DNA from: DUAG01 sp046756865
Lineage (GTDB): Bacteria; Nitrospirota; Nitrospiria; SBBL01; JAADHI01
DNA length: 27,845 nucleotides
Assembly: GCA_046756865.1 (NCBI GenBank)
Contig: JBHHXE010000010.1
Coordinates: 1-27,845, forward strand
Direction: 5' to 3'
Under the pieces are notes generated by a model, which worked only from the letters and a program-made list of their open reading frames with translations, did no database searches and was not told the DNA's origin. The position numbers were made by a program, and so were the translations under genes. Below, in pieces: positions 1-7,949 of the stretch. Every line of letters starts with the position of its first letter. Position 1 is the first letter of the stretch.

Positions 1-808
1 GACGAAAAGTAAATGTCACGCTGCTAAAGCATGCATGTGTGGTGTCGGTGAATCCCAACGCGGCACTATCTTCCAAGATGTCTTTGAAAAGGGCAAATGT
101 GTCAAATTCAATGAGATCTATACCGAATTCTTTTTCGACCTTCCGTGATCGTTTCGACAACCTATTATTAAAGCGTAATGTACTCTTGGTTGTCTTTTCT
201 ATCAGAGATTTATCTCCAATCATTTCTGAGATGAGCCTTGTCTCAGGAATCGCACCGATATCAGGGAGGTTCAAGACGATGATTGTTCTTGCACCTGCCT
301 CTACCAACCTTCTAATATTCATCACAATCATCTCGACCGTATCTTTTATAATTAACTCCGCTGTCGCCTCGTTCATTGCATCCCGAGCATCGCGCAGATC
401 GTTTCCACCAAACCCAATGATATAGAGGGCATCCGAAGGGGCATCGCCAAGATGATTATAAAGAAAAGCACTGACTTGATTATGAAGATCAATCGGTCCA
501 GTAGTATGAGCTCTAGCGGAAACAACGGCATAGTTTGTTCCGACCTCCGGTCCTATCAGATGAAACGAGGATTCGGCCGAGAGACCCAGGCCATCAGCCA
601 GGATATCTACTGCAACAGGGCCGTTAGTGATTCGGCCCATGAAAAAGGGGAACGGCGGGAGCGAAATATGCGGAAGGGAAGCAAAATTCCCGGTATCCTC
701 CAAACTGTCTCCGAAAATAATAAGATCAGTGAAGGCATGTGCGGAGACCTCCAGGAAAAATAAAAGGGACAGACATATGACGATGCGGTGCAACGCTTTT
801 TTTGCCAT
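1..808 (-). CDS. Secreted GDSL/SGNH-family esterase or lipase, 3' end beyond the window
   Basis: The minus strand is open from ATG at 808 to the left edge (269 codons, no stop), so the C-terminus is missing. A strong ribosome site (AGGAGG) lies 7 bases before the ATG. Residues 1-25 form a signal peptide (charged start, hydrophobic stretch, VSAHA cleavage site), so the enzyme is probably exported. Block I is FGDSLEDTGN with nucleophile Ser35; the block II-like NYAVVSARA lies near residues 92-100; block III is GGND at 134-137. The segment FTDTTHAC near the edge resembles the NVTDAC region of thermolabile-hemolysin-like and plant-type GDSL lipases, which precedes the catalytic Asp-His block; that block would lie outside the window. 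The family hydrolyses acyl esters; the substrate cannot be told. No close operon partner is visible. Confidence 0.85.
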   Translation of the reverse strand, partial: MAKKALHRIVICLSLLFFLEVSAHAFTDLIIFGDSLEDTGNFASLPHISLPPFPFFMGRITNGPVAVDILADGLGLSAESSFHLIGPEVGTNYAVVSARAHTTGPIDLHNQVSAFLYNHLGDAPSDALYIIGFGGNDLRDARDAMNEATAELIIKDTVEMIVMNIRRLVEAGARTIIVLNLPDIGAIPETRLISEMIGDKSLIEKTTKSTLRFNNRLSKRSRKVEKEFGIDLIEFDTFALFKDILEDSAALGFTDTTHACFSSVTFTFR

Positions 809-1389
809 AGTTGTTACCTCCTTTTTGTGAAGCATCTTAATAACACGTACTCACCTTTACTTTTGATAACGATGTAATTTCGAAATAGTGACTCTGAGCC
901 GTTAGAAGTTGACCTGAGCATTCTTGATATAATTTGTCTCTATTTCATCACCCACTGGCAGTTTGCTTTATGTATCTTCTTGCGAACGAGGAAGCCTTGG
1001 ATACCGACCACTTTCATCAAGGAATAATTCTTTCAAACATTGGGAGCACAAAAAATCTTGTTTAAAATGGAGCGAATAAATCATGGCGTTTTCTAATACC
1101 CGGAACATACATGACCGACTAGCTATCCAACGCAATAACGATGCCAGAGAAAGATACGACTCTTTAGCGTTCTTAACGGTGAGGCCGAAATCCATATAAT
1201 ATATAGGATTTACAAATGAACTCTTCCTCTTAAGAAGGATGTATTGCCATAAACGGGAAAATCCCTTGGTTTTGGAGTGTATCTGAATTGATACGAAACT
1301 GAACACAATTGGATACAGGAGGCAGGTTTATGTGATTTGACGACATTCGATCCAAAAAAGAAACCCGAACTTTCACCAATTGACAACGG
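809..1389. other. Gene-poor stretch between the GDSL gene and the ArdC relic
   Basis: No gene is convincingly supported here. A 112-codon open frame lies on the minus strand (968-1306, GTG start). It has no ribosome-binding site, is rich in Ser, Leu and Arg, contains one CSQC pair and resembles no family I know, so I treat it as probably non-coding. On the plus strand TTGACC and TATAAT occur near 908-932, but only about 13 bases apart, too close for a normal promoter. The stretch reads as eroded accessory DNA. Confidence 0.4.
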
Positions 1390-1575
1390 TATGGCAGCAA
1401 TATCAAGGCCGGATCGAAAGCGACGCCGGTTATCTTCTGGAAGTATCTAGATAAGGAAGACGCTGAGGCAGGGAAAAGGAATCAGTCCCCATGCTCCGTT
1501 ATTATCGGGTTTTTAATGCCGATAAACGCGAAGGAATAGACGCCACGAGGGAAGGAGAAGACTATATCCGGGGAG
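1390..1575 (+). pseudogene. Frameshifted relic of an ArdC-like antirestriction / zincin-like protein gene
   Basis: Two adjacent plus-strand frames together reproduce the conserved core of the ArdC N-terminal (ssDNA-binding) domain. One frame reads KATPVIFWKYLDKEDAEAG (about 1417-1473) and corresponds to the family pattern KGEKATPVVFWK. A second frame, entered near 1473-1480, reads PMLRYYRVFNADKREGID (about 1488-1541) and corresponds to LRYYRVFNveQteGI. A stop lies upstream in the second frame, so the join needs a frameshift around the AAAAGGAA run. The metallopeptidase half is absent and the trace ends at the terminator of the next gene. ArdC proteins are typically plasmid or integrative-element genes that protect incoming DNA, so this is probably the scar of a past mobile element. 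Confidence 0.7.
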
Positions 1576-1578
1576 GGA

Positions 1579-1619
1579 GAAAAAAGCCTGGGATCGGGTT
1601 TCTCCTCCGATCCCAGGCT
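1579..1619 (-). terminator. Rho-independent terminator of the TIGR04073-type gene
   Basis: A perfect 13-bp inverted repeat, AGCCTGGGATCGG (1585-1597) with its complement at 1607-1619, encloses a 9-base loop. On the minus strand it is followed by a run of T (complement of the A run at 1580-1585). The stem begins within the stop codon of the gene it ends. Confidence 0.9.
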
Positions 1620-2136
1620 AATCTTTAAAAGGGAAGATTCTAGCCTCGGTTAAAGCCAGAGGATCATTTTCTACGACAGGCTGATTTCGGAATTTTTCAT
1701 AGCCTGATCCCATATCCTGCCACGCAAAGCCCGACCCTATCCTCGTTTGATTCTTGCTCAGTATTGGGAACAAAAAAGTGACCGCATCATAAACCCCTGA
1801 CCCTGTCCGCAGGGCAGTCTTCAAAATTCCAACGAGTGGCCCGAAGGACACTACTTCGATCGGCCCATCTTTCACCTCGATGTCTTGAGGTTTACTGAAA
1901 ATTTCGGCCCATCCTGTAGACATATTTACGACCCCGGTTGTTAATTTCGTCCCTGTGTCTTCCACATATTGGTCAAGTGGTGCATTCGCTAATGACATGC
2001 TCGGCAAGACCAAAGCAAACGAGATCACAAGAACAAGGAACATCGATTTCAGGATCGCGGGGTTGTCGGAGTATGTTGCTAGGCCTGACTCTGCCTCCAT
2101 TGTCCAAACCACCGTGTTGGAGAACAACTTTTTCAT
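1618..2136 (-). CDS. Exosortase system-associated protein, TIGR04073-type
   Basis: The product has 172 residues. The ATG at 2136 is preceded by a strong site (GGAGG, 6-7 bases upstream). An alternative ATG at 2043, which would place a signal peptide right at the N-terminus, has no ribosome site. A hydrophobic segment at residues 31-49, followed by SLANA, looks like a signal sequence or membrane anchor after an unusually long 30-residue leader. The core TGVVNMSTGWAEIFSKP followed by RTGSGVYDAVTF is the pattern I associate with the TIGR04073 family. Those small exported proteins co-occur with exosortase / PEP-CTERM systems; their molecular role is unknown. No exosortase or PEP-CTERM gene lies in the window. 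The gene is monocistronic, with its own terminator overlapping the stop codon. Confidence 0.75.
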   Translation of the reverse strand: MKKLFSNTVVWTMEAESGLATYSDNPAILKSMFLVLVISFALVLPSMSLANAPLDQYVEDTGTKLTTGVVNMSTGWAEIFSKPQDIEVKDGPIEVVSFGPLVGILKTALRTGSGVYDAVTFLFPILSKNQTRIGSGFAWQDMGSGYEKFRNQPVVENDPLALTEARIFPFKD

Positions 2137-2563
2137 AGCCCACCTCCTTCGAAATCATTCAATGCCACTGCCTATATTATATATAATAATAGAGCCTGTT
2201 TCATCTAGATGTAGTCTCTATTACAAGAAGGAAAAAAGACAGGATCGATCCCGTGTTCACGGGCTGATAGAAGCTTTGTAGGAATAATAACCTATATAGC
2301 CAAGGAGCAGATAGGATGGATAGCAATGGGGAATTTGAGATCGGCTGAGATCGATCAATTCAGGTGACAATCTTCAATCTGAAATTTGTCGATGCGTTTA
2401 AATCCTTTAACGAGGAGCCCTTTATTGTATCGCTTATATTAGGCGTAGAATCCGTTTACTGAAAGCTTCCGCGCTCCAAGACCATCCTTTACTTCAAAAT
2501 GTTCCTTAGATAGATTCTTGCTCTTGGAGAAAAGGAGATGTTGTTCGTGAAAGATCCTGGATC
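2137..2563. other. Non-coding stretch, nothing recognised
   Basis: I see no supported gene, RNA or repeat. There is an A/T-rich patch (about 2172-2192) that could hold the promoter of the minus-strand gene ending at 1618, but no clear -35/-10 pair can be assigned. Confidence 0.4.
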
Positions 2564-2728
2564 ATGAAATCAGAGCCCGGGACATACGCGCTCATTCTTC
2601 AAAGTCGCTCTGAAGCCAGGGGACAAGTCGGCCGGTTGGGTCAAATCAACCTGAAGCCGGGATATTATATCTATGTTGGCAGCGCCTTCGGTCCGGGCGG
2701 CGTACAAGCGAGAGTATCACGTCATTGA
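2564..2728 (+). pseudogene. Truncated DUF123 / GIY-YIG-type domain fragment
   Basis: A 54-codon frame starts at ATG 2564 and reads GTYALILQSRSEARGQVGRL, then PGYYIYVGSAFGPGGVQARV, then ends SRH-stop. This matches the first third to half of the DUF123 domain of the GIY-YIG superfamily (pattern GtYaLil...GrLG......GyYvYVGSA.GPGGl.aRl.RH). Normal members run to well over 100 residues, with a further helix and a conserved wHiDyL segment. Here the frame stops right after the RH pair and I could not find the rest downstream. No good ribosome-binding site precedes the ATG. It is most likely a decayed remnant; a functional mini-protein is less likely. Confidence 0.7.
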
Positions 2729-2831
2729 TCCCTTTTCATTCATCCTCCTCTTGTTTCGAAGTGAAGGCGTTTCCCCAAAGAGAAATCTTTTTACTCCCAA
2801 TTACCATATTCCAGCATATCAAAAAAATAAT

Positions 2832-2885
2832 TTAACACCGATTTAACATTTCAGAAATGGATCTGTAATTTCGGGGGGATACAAT
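2832..2885 (+). promoter_or_regulatory. Pho box and promoter of the porin gene
   Basis: Two exact TTAACA hexamers (2832-2837 and 2843-2848) are spaced 11 bases start to start, the helical period of PhoB/PhoP direct repeats. A related TGTAAT follows at 2864-2869, and a -10-like TACAAT at 2880-2885. There is no TTGACA-like -35, as expected for an activator-dependent Pho promoter. The same arrangement precedes pstS. Confidence 0.7.
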
Positions 2886-2993
2886 ACCCACGGATTTAAT
2901 TAAGAAACGAGGAGTGGATCCTACCAGCGCGGCGATCTTCGGCTTCAAAAAAGAGCAGCACAGAAAAATGATGTTAATGGAGAAAACCACTCA

Positions 2994-4253
2994 ATGAATT
3001 CAGGTGAACGCTCACTCCCGTCACCACACCAAAAAAATGTAACACAAATTCTATTTCAGTCTTTGACGAAGGCTGTTCTCCTTGCGTCTTTTTTCCTTCT
3101 CCACCTCCATACCGGGGCATTGGCTCGAGAAAGTGTGAGAGACCTCAAAGATCTGTTGATTGAAAAAGGAGTCCTCTCCAAAGAAGAAGCGGCTTCGCTC
3201 CGGGAGACACCTCTTTCTGATTGGATAGATCGGATGCGAATGTCGGGAGATTTCAGGCTTCGGCAGGAGTCCATCTGGAAAACGCCTGGATCGGACCGCA
3301 GTCGTCAGCGTTTCAGGCTCCGTATGGCCATGAATATGAATATTGACAATTTCCAGCTCGGTATCCGGATCGCTTCAGGCGCGGGGGAGCAAGCTTCGGC
3401 CAACCAAAGTTTTGACAGCCTTTTTTCCCAGAAGCCCCTCTGGATCGACCGCGCCTACCTCTCATGGAAACAAATCTCAGGGCTCACACTGAGCGCCGGG
3501 AAAATGCCGAATCCCTTCTACAGGGTCTATACCACCGATATTATTTGGGATAGTGATGTCAATCCTGAAGGATTTGCTGAACAGCTTGTCATGAAGCCTT
3601 TCGACAAGTTAGACCTCTTTATCAATCTGGGCCAGTTCGTCCTGGATGAAGACTCCACAGACAATAATGATCAATGGTTGTTTGGCGAACAACTGGGAGG
3701 CCGGATTTCGTTCACCGGGGAGAGTCGTCTCACCTTCGCTGCATCCTACTACAGCCTGGAAAATGCGACAACCGGGGCCTTCGGACAAAATGCTGTTCAG
3801 GAGGGCAACACACGCGTCTCACCAAGCGATCGCACCCTGGTCAATCCGTTCCGGGTGCTTGATCTGACGGCAGATTTTTCCACCAAACTTGGTTGCATCC
3901 CTTTGGCCTTGCAAGCTGACTATGTCCGAAACCTGGCTGGAACAACAACGGGCGAGGATACGGGCTATCAATTTGGTGTGAGAATCGGAAAGGCCAAAGC
4001 GCCCCGTACCTGGGAGCTTGCCTATTTTTACAAAAAGGTGGAGACAGATGCGACAGTGGCAGATCTGGCCGATTCCGATTTCGGGGATGGCGGGACAAAC
4101 CGTAGAGGTAACATTTTCTGGATAGCGCATCAAATATCAAAACCACTTCTATTCAAAATAAAATTCCTTAATACCGAAGTCGAGGATGAATCTCTCCCGC
4201 CGGGAAAAGATGATGTTGATCGGGTTCAGATCGATCTTGCCTTAAAATTCTAA
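2994..4253 (+). CDS. Pho-regulated outer-membrane putative porin (Porin_5-like)
   Basis: The product has 419 residues. A long basic N-region is followed by a hydrophobic core and an ALA cleavage site near residue 44, so it is exported. The mature start, LKDLLIEKGVLSKEEAASLRE, is a short helical motif typical of this porin group. A DFRLRQES strand and many alternating amphipathic strands follow, ending IDLALKF with a terminal Phe as in outer-membrane barrels. A Pho box sits upstream and the pst operon immediately downstream, so it probably lets phosphate or small phosphorylated anions cross the outer membrane during phosphate limitation; this is inferred. The ribosome site is weak (GGAG at 2979-2982). 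An in-frame short reading frame (GTG 2914 to TGA 2997) overlaps the start codon as ATGA and could couple translation. Confidence 0.8.
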   Translation: MNSGERSLPSPHQKNVTQILFQSLTKAVLLASFFLLHLHTGALARESVRDLKDLLIEKGVLSKEEAASLRETPLSDWIDRMRMSGDFRLRQESIWKTPGSDRSRQRFRLRMAMNMNIDNFQLGIRIASGAGEQASANQSFDSLFSQKPLWIDRAYLSWKQISGLTLSAGKMPNPFYRVYTTDIIWDSDVNPEGFAEQLVMKPFDKLDLFINLGQFVLDEDSTDNNDQWLFGEQLGGRISFTGESRLTFAASYYSLENATTGAFGQNAVQEGNTRVSPSDRTLVNPFRVLDLTADFSTKLGCIPLALQADYVRNLAGTTTGEDTGYQFGVRIGKAKAPRTWELAYFYKKVETDATVADLADSDFGDGGTNRRGNIFWIAHQISKPLLFKIKFLNTEVEDESLPPGKDDVDRVQIDLALKF

Positions 4254-4289
4254 ATAAAATGAGCCCATTGAATACCCGCTAAACCATTT

Positions 4290-4327
4290 TTAACAAAAAC
4301 TTTACAGGTTTGTAACCTAGACATAAT
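4290..4327 (+). promoter_or_regulatory. Pho box and promoter of the pst operon
   Basis: Three related hexamers, TTAACA (4290), TTTACA (4301) and GTAACC (4312), recur every 11 bases, a textbook layout for PhoB-type direct repeats. A -10-like CATAAT follows at 4322-4327, placing transcription start a few bases before the pstS ribosome site. There is no consensus -35. Confidence 0.8.
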
Positions 4328-4359
4328 ACGTTTTCGATATATTGACGGGAGGAAAATCT

Positions 4360-5355
4360 ATGAAAAAAATCGTATTGATAAGCATACTGCTCGCATTCTT
4401 CCCTGCCCAGAGCTGGGCGAAGCGTGCTCTGGTCAAGATCGACGGTTCCAGCACAGTCTTTCCCATCACGGAAGCCGTAGCGGAAGACTTTCAGGCGCAA
4501 AGCCGGAAAACCCGCGTCACCATTGGGGTTTCCGGAACCGGCGGGGGCTTCAAGAAGTTCTGCAAAGGGGAGATCGATATTGCGGATGCATCCCGACCCA
4601 TTAAGCCTTCAGAGGTCAAACAGTGTGTCGGAAACAAGGTCGAATATATTGAGCTTCCCGTCGCCTATGACGGCATTGCTGTCGTGGTTAATCCAAAAAA
4701 TAACTGGGTCAAAGACCTCACGGCCGAAGAATTAAAAAAATTGTGGGAGCCGGAAGCAAAAAACAAGGTAACCCGTTGGAACCAAATCCGACCAGGCTGG
4801 CCGGCCAAAGAGATCCATCTCTACGGTCCCGGGATCGACTCCGGAACCTTTGACTATTTTACAGAAGCCATCGTTGGAGAAAGCGGGGCCAGCAGAGGGG
4901 ACTTTACGGCAAGCGAGGATGACAATGTTCTCGTGCAGGGAATCTCAACAGATTTAAACGCCCTCGGTTTTTTTGGGGTGGCTTACTATGAATACAACAA
5001 GGACCGCTTAAAACTGGTTCCAATCGACGACAATAAGGATGAGGACGGGAAAGGGCCGATCCTTCCCACCTACGACAATATCCTCAAGGGTCGCTACCAG
5101 CCGCTGGCCAGGCCTATCTTCATCTATGTCAGCAAAAAATCTGCCGACAGGCCGGAGGTGAAGAAGTTCATAGAATTCTATATGACGCAGGGGGGGGAGC
5201 TATCAAAAGAAGTTGGCTACATCGCCCTCCCGGATCGCGCCTACAACCTTGCGCACAAACGTTTCCAGAACCGCATGACCGGCTCCATCTTTGGCGGAAA
5301 AGGGGCACAAATCGGGGTTAAGGTCGAAGACCTCCTCGAGAAGAAAGGACAGTAG
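4360..5355 (+). CDS. pstS: Phosphate ABC transporter substrate-binding protein PstS
   Basis: The product has 331 residues from ATG 4360, which has GGGAGG 6 bases upstream; an in-frame TTG at 4342 lies before that site and is unlikely. Residues 1-20 are a signal peptide ending QSWA, so the protein is periplasmic. The phosphate-binding loops are all present: IDGSSTVFPI near the mature N-terminus, SGTGGGFKKFCKGEIDIADA, then GPGIDSGTFDYF, and SGASRGDF later. It binds inorganic phosphate with high affinity and delivers it to PstCAB. It is the first gene of pstSCAB-phoU, directly under a Pho box, so induction by phosphate starvation is expected. Confidence 0.96.
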   Translation: MKKIVLISILLAFFPAQSWAKRALVKIDGSSTVFPITEAVAEDFQAQSRKTRVTIGVSGTGGGFKKFCKGEIDIADASRPIKPSEVKQCVGNKVEYIELPVAYDGIAVVVNPKNNWVKDLTAEELKKLWEPEAKNKVTRWNQIRPGWPAKEIHLYGPGIDSGTFDYFTEAIVGESGASRGDFTASEDDNVLVQGISTDLNALGFFGVAYYEYNKDRLKLVPIDDNKDEDGKGPILPTYDNILKGRYQPLARPIFIYVSKKSADRPEVKKFIEFYMTQGGELSKEVGYIALPDRAYNLAHKRFQNRMTGSIFGGKGAQIGVKVEDLLEKKGQ

Positions 5356-5359
5356 CACA

Positions 5360-6253
5360 CTGGACCCAAGACAGCGCCAAAAAATAAAAGAAACCCTCAT
5401 CGAGAGCGCCCTCTTTCTTTCCGCCCTGCTCTCTGTTTTTATCACTGTCGGTATCGTTTGCGTCCTGATGATGGAGACCTACGAATTTTTTAAGGTAGTC
5501 GCCTTAACGGACTTTCTGACCGACACGGAATGGACCCCCCTCTTCTCTGAAAAACATTTCGGCATCCTTCCACTCATTTCGGGAACCTTCCTGACCACCC
5601 TGATTGCCATGTGCGTTTCAATGCCGATTGGTTTGATCAGCGCGGTCTATCTGAGTGAATATGCCTCAGGCCGGATCCGGGCAACGGTCAAGCCCTTTCT
5701 GGAGATCCTTGCCGCTGTACCCACAGTGGTCTATGGTTACTTCGCCCTTCTTTTCGTGACCCCTCTTCTCCAGAAAATCATCCCCGACCTTTCGGGCTTC
5801 AACGCCCTGAGTCCCGGTATCGTCATGGGAATCATGATTGTCCCGATCATCTCCTCTCTGAGCGAGGATGCCATGCATGCCGTCCCGGTGAGGCTGCGGG
5901 AAGGGGGCTATGCCCTGGGGTCAACAAGGCTTCAAGTTGCACTGAGTATTGTCTTGCCGGCAGCGCTTTCCGGCGTTCTGGCCTCCTTCATTCTGGGCTT
6001 GTCCCGCGCGGTTGGGGAAACAATGATCGTCGCCATTGCCGCCGGACTCCAACCGAGATTGACGATGAACCCGCTTGTTCCAATTGAAACCGTGACCGCC
6101 TACATTGTCCAGGTCAGCCTGGGAGACACCCCGACAGGGACGATCGAATATATGACGATATTTTCCGCCGGTATCACTCTTTTTATGATGACCTTTGTCC
6201 TGAACATCATCAGTTATCTGCTCCGAAAAAAATTCAGGGAGGTCTACGATTAG
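5360..6253 (+). CDS. pstC: Phosphate ABC transporter permease PstC
   Basis: This inner-membrane permease subunit pairs with PstA to form the phosphate channel. About six hydrophobic segments are visible. The cytoplasmic coupling (EAA-type) loop reads REGGYALGSTRLQVALSIVL and is followed by SRAVGETMIVAIAAG. The start is ambiguous. The frame has a TTG at 5291, inside pstS and without a ribosome site. The best-placed ribosome site (AAAGGA, 5344-5349) instead sits 10 bases before CTG at 5360, just after the pstS stop, giving the usual short N-terminus (LDPRQRQKIKETLIES). I chose CTG; automated callers that reject CTG would use 5291. Confidence 0.93.
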   Translation: MDPRQRQKIKETLIESALFLSALLSVFITVGIVCVLMMETYEFFKVVALTDFLTDTEWTPLFSEKHFGILPLISGTFLTTLIAMCVSMPIGLISAVYLSEYASGRIRATVKPFLEILAAVPTVVYGYFALLFVTPLLQKIIPDLSGFNALSPGIVMGIMIVPIISSLSEDAMHAVPVRLREGGYALGSTRLQVALSIVLPAALSGVLASFILGLSRAVGETMIVAIAAGLQPRLTMNPLVPIETVTAYIVQVSLGDTPTGTIEYMTIFSAGITLFMMTFVLNIISYLLRKKFREVYD

Positions 6254-6282
6254 ATCATCATTGCAAACTATACGGAAAAGCC

Positions 6283-7182
6283 ATGATTGAACAAAAGCGC
6301 CTTTCCCGTCTCTATGAAAAAATTTTCTCCGCCCTGGGACTTCTCACTACCCTGATCGCCGTTGCCGTGCTGCTGACTTTGATCATCGACGTTTTTATGG
6401 ATGGCGCGTCAAGGCTCGACTGGAAATTCCTGACGAGCTATCCCTCACGCAGGCCGGGAAAAGCCGGGATCCTCTCTGCCTGGGTCGGAACCGTGTGGGT
6501 AATGGTTCTGACGAGCATGATGGCCTTCCCGATCGGCGTCGCTGCGGCCACCTACCTTGAGGAATATGCAAAAAAAAATTGGCTGACCGACTTGATTGAA
6601 ATTAACATCGCCAATCTTGCCGGCGTGCCCTCCATTATCTACGGTCTGCTCGGCCTGGTCATTTTCGTCCGCTGGATGAAACTGGAGCAGAGCGTTCTCG
6701 CAGGGGCCATGACACTGTCCATGCTTGTCCTACCCATCATTATCCTTTCAGCGAGGGAGTCTCTTAAGACGATTCCCTTCACCGTCAGGGAGGCTTCTTA
6801 CGCGCTCGGTGCGAGTAAGTGGCAAACCATTCGAAACCAGGTGCTTCCAGCGGCCATGCCGGGCATCCTCACGGGAACCATCCTGGCCATGTCAAGAGCC
6901 ATTGGAGAAACCGCCCCGCTCATTATTGTCGGTGCATTGACCTATGTCGCCTTCCTTCCGACAAGCCCCATTTCTTTTGAACCGCCTTATTTCAGTTTAG
7001 AAGGGCTCTCCGATCCCTTCTCTGTTCTTCCGATTCAAATTTTTAATTGGGTTTCTCGTCCTCAAAAAGGGTTTTCGGTTAATGCCGCGGCGGCGATTCT
7101 TGTTCTTCTTTTCATCACCTTCGCCATGAATGGAATTGCTGTTTACCTAAGATATCGTTATCAGAAAAAACTAAGGTGGTAA
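6283..7182 (+). CDS. pstA: Phosphate ABC transporter permease PstA
   Basis: The product has 299 residues and is the second membrane subunit of the Pst importer. It shows the family landmarks: an N-terminal membrane segment (about 15-37), NLAGVPSIIYGLLGL, the coupling loop REASYALGASKWQTIRNQVL, and MSRAIGETAPLIIVGA with conserved Arg and Glu in the transport path. ATG 6283 has a modest site (ACGGAAAAG). The stop overlaps the pstB ribosome site (AAGGTGG, 7174-7180), so translation of the two is tightly coupled. Confidence 0.95.
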   Translation: MIEQKRLSRLYEKIFSALGLLTTLIAVAVLLTLIIDVFMDGASRLDWKFLTSYPSRRPGKAGILSAWVGTVWVMVLTSMMAFPIGVAAATYLEEYAKKNWLTDLIEINIANLAGVPSIIYGLLGLVIFVRWMKLEQSVLAGAMTLSMLVLPIIILSARESLKTIPFTVREASYALGASKWQTIRNQVLPAAMPGILTGTILAMSRAIGETAPLIIVGALTYVAFLPTSPISFEPPYFSLEGLSDPFSVLPIQIFNWVSRPQKGFSVNAAAAILVLLFITFAMNGIAVYLRYRYQKKLRW

Positions 7183-7184
7183 TC

Positions 7185-7940
7185 ATGGATCATTCCTTTG
7201 AAGTCAAACGTCTGAATGTCTTTTACGGTGAAAAACATGCGGTAAAAGATGTCTCTATTACTGTACCGGCAAAAGGGGTTACTGCCGTGATCGGGCCGTC
7301 CGGCTGCGGAAAGAGTACCTTCCTGCGGTGTTTGAATCGAATGAATGACTTATTGCCCAACTTCCGGAGGAATGGGGAAATTATTTATGATGGCCGGGAC
7401 ATCTATTCCAAAGAGGTTGATGTCATCGATATCCGGAGGCGAATCGGCATGGTCTTCCAGAAACCGAACCCCTTCCCGAAAAGTATTTACGAAAATATTG
7501 CCTACGGATTGAGAATACAAGGCATAAAAAGTAAAGAGATCACGGACAACATTGTCGAGTCGAGCCTGAAAAAGGCCGCCATCTGGGAAGAGGTCAAAGA
7601 CCGGCTTTCCAGTTCCGCCCTTTCTTTGTCCGGAGGACAGCAACAGCGTATCTGTATTGCGAGGGCCCTGGCGGTTGAACCGGAAGTCCTCCTTCTGGAT
7701 GAGCCGACCTCGGCCATAGACCCGATCGGCACCGGCCGCATCGAAGAGCTCTTGCGTGAATTGAAGAAAAGTTATACCATCGTCATTGTGACCCATAACA
7801 TGCAGCAGGCGGCGCGGATCTCGGAAATGACGGCCTATTTCCTGTCTGGAGAACTTGTCGAATTCGACCAGACCTCCAGGATCTTTACGAATCCCAGGGA
7901 TCAAAGGACGGAAGACTATATCACCGGAAGATTCGGTTAA
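7185..7940 (+). CDS. pstB: Phosphate ABC transporter ATP-binding protein PstB
   Basis: The product has 251 residues, the usual PstB length, from ATG 7185 with AAGGTGG just upstream; an in-frame GTG at 7176 overlaps that site and is rejected. Walker A is GPSGCGKST (37-45), the ABC signature is LSGGQQQRICIARALA, Walker B is VLLLDEPTSAIDP, and the switch histidine lies in IVIVTHNMQQAAR. The loop DIRRRIGMVFQKPNPFPKSI is characteristic of PstB. It hydrolyses ATP to drive uptake through PstCA. The common TSALDP reads TSAIDP here, a neutral change. Confidence 0.96.
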   Translation: MDHSFEVKRLNVFYGEKHAVKDVSITVPAKGVTAVIGPSGCGKSTFLRCLNRMNDLLPNFRRNGEIIYDGRDIYSKEVDVIDIRRRIGMVFQKPNPFPKSIYENIAYGLRIQGIKSKEITDNIVESSLKKAAIWEEVKDRLSSSALSLSGGQQQRICIARALAVEPEVLLLDEPTSAIDPIGTGRIEELLRELKKSYTIVIVTHNMQQAARISEMTAYFLSGELVEFDQTSRIFTNPRDQRTEDYITGRFG

Positions 7941-7949
7941 GTAACGACT

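Noticed and set aside
39..763. Plus-strand open frames
   Set aside because: They lie opposite the GDSL esterase gene, whose minus-strand translation has clear catalytic motifs, a signal peptide and a ribosome site.
908..932. TTGACC and TATAAT as a promoter
   Set aside because: The spacer is only about 13 bases, and no gene follows on that strand.
968..1306. Minus-strand 112-codon frame with GTG start
   Set aside because: No ribosome site, no family resemblance, and it lies in eroded DNA; described in the region entry rather than called as a gene.
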